Source: Planctomycetia bacterium
Lineage (GTDB): Bacteria > Planctomycetota > Brocadiia > Brocadiales > Brocadiaceae
Assembly (NCBI GenBank): GCA_015075005.1
Contig: JABTVC010000002.1
Location: 372,001 to 436,000 of the forward strand
Reading direction: 5' to 3'
Length of the DNA stretch: 64,000 nt
In this document: in pieces, positions 9,171-15,832 of the stretch
How positions within the stretch are numbered: the first letter of the stretch is position 1
How the letters are laid out: every line of letters starts with the position of its first letter
Notes under the pieces: generated by a model
Told to the model about the DNA's origin: nothing
What the model saw: only the letters and a program-made list of their open reading frames with translations
The model's database searches: none
Translations under genes and position numbers: made by a program

Positions 9171-11210
9171 TTGATCGTAACCACTGTTGGCGCTGGTGCG
9201 AGCGTGCGTATTAACAGGTTCAACTATAACAGTTTGGGTTACCTTGATACCATGAGTAATCCACTTTCGCTAGATACCCGCATTGAGTACGATCAGGCGG
9301 GGCGTAGGACCAGGAAAATTTTAACAGATTCAAGGGAGATTGGTTTTGGTTACGATGCCAATGGGAATATGACCTCCATCACGCCGCCAGGAAAACCTGA
9401 CCACACCTTCTCGTTCACGAAAGTCAACCTGGAAACGGTTTACAACCCGCCTGTGCTTAGCCTGGTGACCACGCCTACCGTGCGTGAGTATAATCTTGAT
9501 AAACGATTGTACACGATAACAAGGCCGGATGGGAAGACCATTCAGCTTGACTATAACAGTAAAGGGAAGCCGGAACTCGTCACGCTGCCGGATAAGAAGA
9601 CTATTGCCTATACGTATGATGATGCCAAGGGACGTCTTGCCACAGTAACAGCGCCGGATGGAGAGACCCTGTCATATAGCTACGACGGCTCATTACCCTT
9701 AAGCACCACGTGGACAGGCACCATAAATGGCAGCGTGAGCCAGACGTATGATAACAACTACTGGATTACGTCGCATAGGGTAAATGGCGGCTCAACGATT
9801 ACCTACCAGTATGACAACGACGGCCTGCTCACCAGTGCAGGAACCCTCGGTATCAGCAGAAATACACAGAATGGCATGATTACCGGCACCACCTTGGGCG
9901 GCGTAAGTGACCTATTGGGCTATAACGGCTTTGGTGAGCTCGTAAATTACACCGCATCCCATAATACCAACGAAATCTTTTCCACGCTCTTTGAACGGGA
10001 TAAACTGGGGAGGATTATCACAAAGACAGAGACGGTGGATGGCATCACCCATGTGTACCGGTACGGGTATGACCTGACAGGGCGTTTGACTACCGCGGAA
10101 AGGGATGGGGCGCTTATCTCCCAATATACCTATGATAGCAATGGCAACAGGCTCGGCCATAACACCACCACAGGTACGTATGATGCGCAGGACCGGCTAA
10201 TCACGTACGGCAGCAATTCATACACCTATACCCTGCATGGTGAGTTACTTACCAGGACGAATACTTCAACCAGCGAGACTACCTCGTATGGGTATGATGT
10301 CCTGGGTAACCTGGTCTCAGTGAACTTACCAGACGGCAGGCAGCTTGAGTATGTCATTGATGGTCAAAACAGGCGCATTGGGAAGAAGGTCAATGGTGTG
10401 CTGGTGCAGGGATTCCTGTATCAGGATCAACTCAAGCCCATTGCAGAAATAGACAATACCGGCGCTATCATCAGCCGCTTTGTGTATGCCAAACGTATCA
10501 ATGTGCCTGACTACATGATCAGGGATGGCGTGACCTATCGCATCATCACCGACCACCTGGGCAGTCCAAGAGTGGTTATCAACTCCTCCACCGGACAGAT
10601 CGTCCAGCGGATGGACTACGACGAATTTGGCAACGTCACCAGCGACACCAATCCCGGCTTCCAGCCCTTCGGCTTTGCGGGCGGCCTGTATGACAACGAC
10701 ACCAGGCTTGTCCGTTTTGGCTTCAGAGACTACGACCCGGAAACTGGGCGATGGACAGCGAAGGACCCGATCGGGTTTGCTGGTGGTGATAGTAATCTTT
10801 TTCGGTATGTGGGAAATAATCCTGTAAGATGGATTGACCCTTTGGGACTAGAAGTTTGGCGTTGCGCCGAACCTACTGAACTGTTGTGGGGATTAGCTAA
10901 TCATGAATGGATTAAAACAAGTACTAAAGAAATGGGCATGGGATCAGCAGGTGAAGGTGGGGGTACTAAAATAACAGATCACAGAGGTAGGAGTCTTAAA
11001 AAAACAGCAACATGCGAAAAAGTTGAAAATGTCGATGAAGAAAAAGTGAATAAGCAATTAGTCGAAGATATACCATTAGGAGATTGGAACTTATTAACGA
11101 ATAATTGTCAGCAATTTGTTAATGAAGTATTATCTAATGCTTCAACTATACCGCACACTAATGCGTATCCCAAAATTAAAGAATATATTGGAAATCTGCC
11201 TGCCAATTGA
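9171..11210 (+). CDS. RHS repeat protein: YD repeats, RHS core and candidate papain-like C-terminal domain
   Basis: About 679 residues in the same frame as 8079-9152, separated only by a TAG. Residues 1-430 hold many YD repeats (YDQAGRRTRKI, YGYDLTGRLTTAERDG, YTYDSNGNRL). The RHS core follows at about residues 445-555, with DHLGSPRVVIN, YDEFGNVTSDTNPG, PFGFAGGLYD and the closing block DPIGFAGGDSNLFRYVGNNP...DPLGL. The last 125 residues differ in style: LANHEWIKTSTKEMGMGS, then WNLLTNNCQQFVNEVL. A conserved His followed by Asn-Cys is what permuted NlpC/LRAT-like papain folds show, and similar tails occur on other RHS proteins, so it may be a toxin or processing peptidase. No small immunity-type gene follows. 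The RHS core is certain; the tail activity is inferred. Confidence 0.88.
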   Translation: MIVTTVGAGASVRINRFNYNSLGYLDTMSNPLSLDTRIEYDQAGRRTRKILTDSREIGFGYDANGNMTSITPPGKPDHTFSFTKVNLETVYNPPVLSLVTTPTVREYNLDKRLYTITRPDGKTIQLDYNSKGKPELVTLPDKKTIAYTYDDAKGRLATVTAPDGETLSYSYDGSLPLSTTWTGTINGSVSQTYDNNYWITSHRVNGGSTITYQYDNDGLLTSAGTLGISRNTQNGMITGTTLGGVSDLLGYNGFGELVNYTASHNTNEIFSTLFERDKLGRIITKTETVDGITHVYRYGYDLTGRLTTAERDGALISQYTYDSNGNRLGHNTTTGTYDAQDRLITYGSNSYTYTLHGELLTRTNTSTSETTSYGYDVLGNLVSVNLPDGRQLEYVIDGQNRRIGKKVNGVLVQGFLYQDQLKPIAEIDNTGAIISRFVYAKRINVPDYMIRDGVTYRIITDHLGSPRVVINSSTGQIVQRMDYDEFGNVTSDTNPGFQPFGFAGGLYDNDTRLVRFGFRDYDPETGRWTAKDPIGFAGGDSNLFRYVGNNPVRWIDPLGLEVWRCAEPTELLWGLANHEWIKTSTKEMGMGSAGEGGGTKITDHRGRSLKKTATCEKVENVDEEKVNKQLVEDIPLGDWNLLTNNCQQFVNEVLSNASTIPHTNAYPKIKEYIGNLPAN

Positions 11211-11258
11211 CAAAATCGATTGGTTGGCAAAAGCAAGCCGGGTAGACATTCTATGTCA

Positions 11259-11288
11259 AGCTCTTTTTTTTCTTTTATAAAAAGAGCT
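11259..11288. terminator. Possible hairpin terminator after the RHS gene
   Basis: AGCTCTTTTT (from 11259) can pair with AAAAAGAGCT (ending 11288) around a T-rich loop. There is no clean T tract after it on the plus strand, so it is a weak candidate. Confidence 0.35.
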
Positions 11289-11311
11289 AAAAAATCTTTT
11301 AAAATTAAGGA

Positions 11312-11660
11312 TTACAAGGCCATAGCCCAGGGGACATGTTTTGCTTTGAGGTTTTGAATATGCAACGCTTCATCATAGGTAGTTCCCTGAGACCAAAGAG
11401 CAAAAAGAATTTTGATCCATTTTTTGCCGAGGTTGCGCAGGATGGTAGAATGATTTTGGTTTCTCTGCTTGTGGTAATCGTAGAATGCCCGTGCCCAGCG
11501 TGAGTGGCTGATACTGGTAAAAGCCCAATCACGAAATGTCCTTCTGAGGGGTTTTACACAGGCGTAACGCAGAGATACCGTTCTCCATTTTCCGCTTTCC
11601 CTGACAACCGGCACACAACCGGAGAGTTTTGCAATTTCCGCAGTCGGGTAGGTTGGGTTG
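11312..11660 (-). pseudogene. IS110-family transposase, C-terminal remnant
   Basis: The minus-strand frame encodes GCVPVVRESGKWRTVSLRYACVKPLRRTF...ARAFYDYHKQRNQNHSTILRNLGKKWIKILFALW, the C-terminal Transposase_20-type domain of IS110-family recombinases. The N-terminal RuvC-like DEDD domain is missing. Upstream of the conserved part the sequence is replaced by a palindromic repeat (11648-11738), so the open frame to 11782 is a chimera. No intact IS ends are visible. It is a dead fragment lying downstream of the DUF5615 toxin gene. Confidence 0.75.
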
Positions 11661-11738
11661 AATGAAATGAAACCCAACGGATTTTTCAATGCTATGAATT
11701 GTTGATGTTGGGTTTCACTGATGTTTTTGCCCAACCTT
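11648..11738. repeat. Palindromic MITE-like element
   Basis: A 31-base arm beginning GTAGGTTGGGTTGAATGAAA (11648-11678) is matched in reverse by GTTGGGTTTCACTGATGTTT and the bases following it (11707-11738). It resembles widespread small intergenic palindromes with GTAGGTTGGGT ends. It truncates the IS110 remnant. A half copy lies at 15053-15084. Confidence 0.65.
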
Positions 11739-11826
11739 AAACAACTACCGTATTCTATATCCCTGTTTAGATAACACGACAAGCCTTCCCTGAATGTGTT
11801 GGTATGGTAGTTCTTGAAGAGGTTAT

Positions 11827-12093
11827 CTATGCAAAAAGGATATCTTCTAATAGAGGAGGATGAATCCGTATAAGGATGATACCGAATAAATTCTGTGGGG
11901 GATACCTGAGAATATCACCAAAATGTTTATCAAAGGTGATGATGGTTCTTTCTTCTTTTATTGCCAAATCAACAATCGTATCATCTGTTGCTCCTGGAAG
12001 GCCATATTTCTGAATAGCTTTAACATCATGTCCGGATTTGAGAAGATGCGATATAAGAAGGGGAAATATATTCTCATCCGCCAGAAATCTCAA
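11827..12093 (-). CDS. DUF5615 PIN-like toxin, probably frameshifted near its end
   Basis: Residues 1-88 start MRFLADENIF and include DDTIVDLAIKEERTIITFDKHFGD, the hallmark of DUF5615 (Mut7-C/PIN-like) toxins; the conserved acidic residues in ADEN and TFDKHFGD are present. These proteins are putative ribonucleases paired with DUF433 antitoxins. The ATG overlaps the stop of the upstream antitoxin gene (12090-12093), which is typical coupling. Family members are usually about 110-120 residues. Here the frame stops after PPLLEDILFA, while the adjacent frame continues with IDNLFKNYHTNTFREGL, a plausible C-terminus, so one base is probably missing near 11828. Otherwise it is truncated by the neighbouring mobile sequence. 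Confidence 0.75.
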   Translation of the reverse strand: MRFLADENIFPLLISHLLKSGHDVKAIQKYGLPGATDDTIVDLAIKEERTIITFDKHFGDILRYPPQNLFGIILIRIHPPLLEDILFA

Positions 12094-12329
12094 TGTTGTG
12101 TTGCCTCTTCAAATGGAATATATTCCTGATCCTTAATAAGTGAAGCGGCATAATGTAAACATTGTTTTATATCGTCCATTGTTATCTGTGGGTAATAATC
12201 CTTTATAATGTCATCGGGTGTTAAACCAGCTTCGAGAAGTTCGATAATGATATATACCATAATCCTTGTCCCCTTTATACATGGTTGACCATGACATATA
12301 TCCGGATTTACTTCTATACGGTTGTTCAT
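12090..12329 (-). CDS. DUF433 antitoxin (VapB45-like)
   Basis: About 79 residues from the internal ATG (MNNRIEVNPDICHGQPCIKGTRI). The N-terminal VNPDICHGQPCIKGTRIMV and the following helix-rich LLEAGLTPDDIIKDYYPQITMDDI are diagnostic of DUF433, a helix-turn-helix antitoxin family. The longer frame starting at 12383 adds a basic leader not normally seen, so I prefer 12329, although the ribosome site is weak with either start. It forms a two-gene operon with the DUF5615 toxin through a 4-base overlap. Confidence 0.8.
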   Translation of the reverse strand: MNNRIEVNPDICHGQPCIKGTRIMVYIIIELLEAGLTPDDIIKDYYPQITMDDIKQCLHYAASLIKDQEYIPFEEATQH

Positions 12330-12560
12330 AAGAGATATTTTCTTTCTTGTTTTAAAAAAAGATGCGGAGAAATGCTTTTTCAAAAATATAGCACAGAAAA
12401 AGACAAAAAACCAAGAGGATTTTTTCCTGCGTACTTAATTTGGCAATTTCAGGAATATCACTTATACCCACGGTTACCTCCTTTTTGTAAATTTTCCTAA
12501 CAACTTTTTGTCTCTATTTTATGCATTTTAGCGGAAGGAATCAACCTGATTTTCTTTTTA

Positions 12561-12746
12561 GCCGGGTAGCCGGGTAGGGTAGGCATCGCCTACCATTTGA
12601 TTCGGGCACATGCGGTGAATTTGCGCAAATGTGGAAAGAAGTGGTTGTCACAATCTTGATATGGAACGGATTCTTGCAATGGTGAGGCCATGCTTGCATT
12701 TCATCATATTGATGGGGTTGATTTGGCAGGCGATGCCATGCCCTAC
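12561..12746. repeat. REP/BIME-like palindromic element 1
   Basis: The left end GGGTAGGGTAGGCATCGCC (about 12572-12592) and right end GGCAGGCGATGCCATGCCC (12725-12743) are near-perfect reverse complements around a spacer of about 130 bases. The left end has an internal GTAGGCATCGCCTAC palindrome and is preceded by a duplicated GCCGGGTA. The right end lies 30 bases before the start of RAYT copy A. Confidence 0.75.
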
Positions 12747-12775
12747 AAACATCGCATGGGTGGAAATATACAAAC

Positions 12776-12928
12776 ATGTCTAACTATCGGAGGGTACGGA
12801 TACCTGGTGTAACCTATTTCTTTACGGTTGTCACCTACAAACGGCTAAAAATCCTGACGATGCCGGAGAGCCGGCAAATTCTGCGTGCCATAATTAACGA
12901 GGTTCAGCCGGGTAGGGTAGCCGGGTAG
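12776..12928 (+). pseudogene. RAYT (REP-associated tyrosine transposase) copy A, 5' fragment
   Basis: Encodes the first 43 residues of a Y1/HUH transposase (MSNYRRVRIPGVTYFFTVVTYKR...RAIINEV). It is cut at 12905 by the next REP-like element, which supplies a stop codon. It is almost identical to copies B and C but lacks the HUH motif and catalytic tyrosine, so it is inactive. Confidence 0.8.
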
Positions 12929-13036
12929 GGTAGGCATCGCCTACCATTTTTTCTGAACGGATTATGGTAATGGTGGGAGCATTTTGTCTTGCATCATGTT
13001 GACGGGGTTGATGTGGCAGGCGGTGCCATGCCCTAC
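12907..13036. repeat. REP/BIME-like palindromic element 2
   Basis: Left end with doubled GCCGGGTAGGGTA and the GTAGGCATCGCCTAC palindrome (12907-12947); right end GGCAGGCGGTGCCATGCCCT from 13015. It is inserted in RAYT copy A and forms the 5' flank of copy B. Confidence 0.75.
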
Positions 13037-13065
13037 AAACATCGCATGGGTGGAAATATACAAAC

Positions 13066-13616
13066 ATGCCTAACTATCGGAGGGTGCGGATACCTGGTGT
13101 AACCTATTTCTTTACGGTTGTCACCTACAAGCGGCGAAAAATCCTGACGATGCCGGATGGCCGTCAAATTCTGTGTGCCATAATTAACGAGGTGCGACAA
13201 CAATATCCATTCACGATTCGTGGTTGGGTGCTGCTGCCTGAACATATCCATTGTATATGGACACTTCCGGAAAACGACGGCGATTATTCCAAACGCTGGG
13301 GCTTGATTAAGGCAGGATTTTCAAAAGGGCTAAAACTTGTTTCACCGTGAAGAATGGATGACCGGTTCAAAACAAAAATACCGGGAAGAAACGATCTGGC
13401 AACGGCGTTTTTGGGAACATATGATTCGTGATGAAAACGATCTCAGGCGACACCTGGACTATCTGCATTTTAATCCGGTAAAAGCATGGGTTGGTGAAAT
13501 GCGTCAGGGATTGGCCGTATTCTACGTTTCACCGGTTTGTGAAGAACGGGCTTTATCCGCCAGATTGGGGTGGTGACAAAACAGACGAGACAACCGATGC
13601 AGATTTTGGTGAATGA
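13066..13616 (+). pseudogene. RAYT (REP-associated tyrosine transposase) copy B, full length with two frameshifts
   Basis: The most complete copy, about 180 residues when the frames are joined. Frame one (13066-13350) holds the N-terminus and the HUH motif in LLPEHIHCIW. Near 13330-13340 the frame changes to HREEWMTGSKQKYREETIWQRRFWEHMIRDENDLRRHLDYLHFNPVK. Near 13482 it changes again to HGLVKCVRDWPYSTFHRFVKNGLYPPDWGG, ending at the TGA near 13614-13616. The DYLHFNPVKHG helix is where this family carries its probable nucleophilic tyrosine. Both breaks are single-base and adjoin A or G runs. RAYTs cut and join single-stranded REP hairpins; the adjacent elements are the expected substrates. If the indels are read errors this is the only potentially active copy. 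Confidence 0.8.
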
Positions 13617-13651
13617 GTGGCCCACCATTGAAATCTAAGGCGACTTGGAAT

Positions 13652-13830
13652 CGGGGTAGGGTGGGCATCGCCTACCATTTTCTGGCGCATGGTGGATAAT
13701 TTGTGCTGATACGGGATAAATTGAATGGATGTGAATGGTTTGACATGGAAAGGATTATGGTAATGGTGGGGTCATGCTTGTCTTGCATCGTTTTGTGCGA
13801 TTTGATGTGGCAGGCGGTGCCATGCCCTAC
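13652..13830. repeat. REP/BIME-like palindromic element 3
   Basis: Left end from 13652 (GGGGTAGGGTGGGCATCGCC), right end GGCAGGCGGTGCCATGCCCT at 13809-13828, with about 130 bases between. It flanks RAYT copy C on its 5' side, in the same arrangement as elements 1 and 2. Confidence 0.75.
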
Positions 13831-13861
13831 GTAAAGATTGCATGGATGGAAATATACAAAC

Positions 13862-14257
13862 ATGCCTAACTATCGGAGGGTGCGGATACCTGGTGTAACC
13901 TATTTCTTTACGGTTGTCACCTACAAACGGCGAAAAATCCTGACGATGCCGGAGAGCCGGCAAATTCTGCGTGCCATAATTAACGAGGTTCGGCAACAAT
14001 GTCCATTCACGATTTGTGGATGGGTGCTGTTGCCTGAACATATCCACTGTATATGGGCTCTTCCGGAAAACGACGGCGATTATTCCAAACGCTGGGGCTT
14101 GATTAAGGCAGGCTTTTCAAAAAGGGCTAAGAATTTGTTTCACCGTGACGAATGGATGACCGATTCAAAACAAAAATACCGGGAAGAAACGATCTGGCAA
14201 CGGCGTTTTTGGGAACATATGATTCGTGATGAAAACGATCTCAGCCTGGTAGGGTAG
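13862..14257 (+). pseudogene. RAYT (REP-associated tyrosine transposase) copy C, 3'-truncated
   Basis: One uninterrupted frame from MPNYRRVRIPGVTYFF through the HUH motif (LLPEHIHCIW), SKRWGLIKAGFSKRAKNLFHRDEW and WQRRFWEHMIRDENDLS. There it runs into the next REP-like element and stops at 14257. It matches copy B but lacks the DYLHFNPVKHG helix with the probable catalytic tyrosine, so it is most likely inactive. It confirms that copy B should read without a frame break at 13330-13340. Confidence 0.8.
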
Positions 14258-14401
14258 GCATCGCCTACCACGTATTTCGGATGTACGCGGGCAACTTGTT
14301 CGGATGTGGAATGAATGAAATGGATGGAGAAGTATTTGGGGTCTGACCTTGAAAACAGCAATATGATGAAGTTTGATTTGGCAGGCGATGCCTTGCCCTA
14401 C
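14244..14401. repeat. REP/BIME-like element 4 plus RAYT start fragment D
   Basis: The left end from 14244 includes GTAGGCATCGCCTAC; the right end is GGCAGGCGATGCCTTGCCCT at 14380-14399. It is followed at 14433 by only the first codons of a RAYT (MPNYRWV), after which the sequence switches into the vapC gene near 14470. It shows these elements moving or recombining with part of the RAYT 5' end attached. Confidence 0.7.
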
Positions 14402-14469
14402 ATAAAAATTGCATGGATGGAAATATACAAACATGCCTAACTATCGGTGGGTAGGATACCATTCGGGTT

Positions 14470-14663
14470 GGGTTGAGTATGATTTCACGTTCTTTGTTTG
14501 TCTTAATACCCTGGAGTAATTCAGCAATGATTATCCCAACACCAGCTACAAGGTTATTAGAGATAAGGTCTCTCAGGCGGTTTGAGATTTCTGATTTTGT
14601 CCGAAAGAATTCAACCCAGATACACGTGTCCGCAATAACTTTTGGATTGTTTTTTGTCTTCAT
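14470..14663 (-). pseudogene. vapC: VapC-type PIN toxin, truncated by a REP/RAYT fragment
   Basis: About 64 residues survive: KVIADTCIWVEFFRTKSEISNRL...VAGVGIIIAELLQGIKTNKEREIILN. The first PIN acidic residue (ADTCIW) and the second (AELLQG) are present. The protein is then replaced by antisense RAYT/REP sequence (from near 14470), so the C-terminal half with the remaining acidic residues is lost and nuclease activity is unlikely. The ATG overlaps the vapB stop by 4 bases. The open frame running to 14265 is chimeric. Confidence 0.8.
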
Positions 14664-14875
14664 ATTCCATCATTTTCCATCATTTCTTCTTCCTCTAGTT
14701 GCTGCCAGTTGTCTTGTATGTCAACTGAGCCCTGGTAAGATAGAATTTTTTTAATCTGTTTCTTTTTGAGGTAGTCTTTAATGGCGATAGTGATTGCCCT
14801 GGTTTTTGATTTTTCATGAGTAGCCTCAAGAAGCTGTTTTATTAAAAGGCCGTCAATATTTAACGTAGTACGCAT
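14660..14875 (-). CDS. vapB: VapB-type antitoxin
   Basis: About 71 residues beginning MRTTLNIDGLLIKQLLEATHEKSKTRAITIAIKDYLKKKQIKKIL, the ribbon-helix-helix N-terminus of VapB (DUF2191-like) antitoxins, then an acidic tail that would cover the toxin. I chose 14875 rather than the longer frame start at 14944 because an AAGGAGG site lies 7 bases upstream, and the longer leader would read through the promoter and operator. The gene appears intact although its toxin partner is truncated. Confidence 0.85.
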   Translation of the reverse strand: MRTTLNIDGLLIKQLLEATHEKSKTRAITIAIKDYLKKKQIKKILSYQGSVDIQDNWQQLEEEEMMENDGI

Positions 14876-14907
14876 ATGTTGCCTCCTTGTTGATATGCTT
14901 ACAAAAT

Positions 14908-14944
14908 ATGTCATAATTGTATGACATTGTGATATGCATGTCAA
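14908..14944 (-). promoter_or_regulatory. vapB promoter with palindromic operator
   Basis: On the minus strand TTGACA (14944-14939) is separated by 17 bases from TACAAT (14921-14916). A perfect palindrome, ATGTCATACAATTATGACAT, occupies 14908-14927 and covers the -10 box. This is where a VapB or VapBC complex would be expected to bind for autorepression. The boxes and palindrome are seen; the binding is inferred from the family. Confidence 0.8.
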
Positions 14945-14996
14945 TTGGCTTTAAGGGGTATTCTCAAAGTCTATACCTCACGACTTTTGCCTGTCA

Positions 14997-15084
14997 GCCG
15001 GGTAGGGTAGGCATCGCCTGCCATTTTTTCTTTTCCCTGTTTAGCAACTGGTGTTGGGTTTCACTGACGTTCTACCCAACCTAC
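14997..15084. repeat. Partial REP-like end and half MITE
   Basis: 14997-15024 is a left REP-like end (GGGTAGGGTAGGCATCGCC...). 15053-15084 is one arm of the palindrome seen whole at 11648-11738 (GTTGGGTTTCACTGACGTTC and the bases following it). Both are incomplete and lie at the broken 3' side of the glycogen-debranching-enzyme fragment. Confidence 0.6.
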
Positions 15085-15830
15085 CTTTCTGGTTTTCGGA
15101 TATGCCCAATTGTCCTGGTCTAGGCTGTAATCCTGAACTCATATTTTCATGGGGTGAACTTGTTACGGTTGTCAGAAATAGTCCCTGGTCCAGCATTAAA
15201 TACGTGTTCATGAAAGGGTAAAAACAGTCTTTTGGTAACTCAAAAATATCTACCTTGTCATATTCCTTCGTAGATGCCACAATAAAGAAATCCCCCCCTT
15301 TATTCAAATCAAAGTACAAGGCAAAAGGGCTGAAATGGTCTTCATGAGCCTCCAAGCCACGTTCGAGTTTTTTCGGATATTCCATATTTTTATACCAAAA
15401 GGAAGCGTTGTTTATTGAGTGAGCATTATGAAAAAGATACATGGGAGGAAGCGTATCGTAAGGTTGTAAGCACATCCCATTGGTCAAGATTTTGCAATCA
15501 TTTTTCAAAGACAGATTCTCGTGGGTAACGCTGTGATAGTCACGAAATGCAACCATAACCCTCACCTTTAAAAATTCGGTATCGATGACACGTTGGGTTG
15601 TCTGTACCTGATACAAAATTACGGTCGTGTTTTCCCCATGAATCATGAATACGGTTTTTTTTATAGATATTCCATTTATAGAATAATCGAAGGCGGGAAA
15701 AGGATTCAAGCTGAACTGGACAAGATTTTTATATCCTTCCGGATAGATTGCGTTAGGATAGATATTTGTAGAAAGAGGGGTTTCTTTTCCTTCAAGGCAG
15801 AGGAACTCTTCGAGCTTCGAGACAGGAATT
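15041..15830 (-). pseudogene. Glycogen debranching enzyme, internal fragment
   Basis: Read from 15830 the frame gives IPVSKLEEFLCLEGKETPLSTNIYPNA..., then LNPFPAFDYSINGISIKKTVFMIHGENTTV, VMVAFRDYHSVTHE and HEDHFSPFALYFDL. These are landmark segments of the N-terminal domain of bacterial/archaeal glycogen debranching enzymes (GDE_N). The fragment starts immediately after a stop codon with no start signal. It ends near 15150 in unrelated repeat sequence, before the catalytic (alpha/alpha)6 domain. About 220 of the usual 650 or more residues remain. It abuts the 3' end of tilS, so its 5' end was probably lost in a rearrangement. Confidence 0.75.
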
Positions 15831-15832
15831 TT

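Noticed and set aside
11312..11782. 156-residue frame as an intact small protein
   Set aside because: Only the C-terminal part is IS110-like; the rest is palindromic repeat read through, so it is a chimera.
14265..14663. 132-residue frame as a complete PIN toxin
   Set aside because: Residues after about 64 are antisense RAYT and REP sequence and lack the remaining PIN acidic residues.
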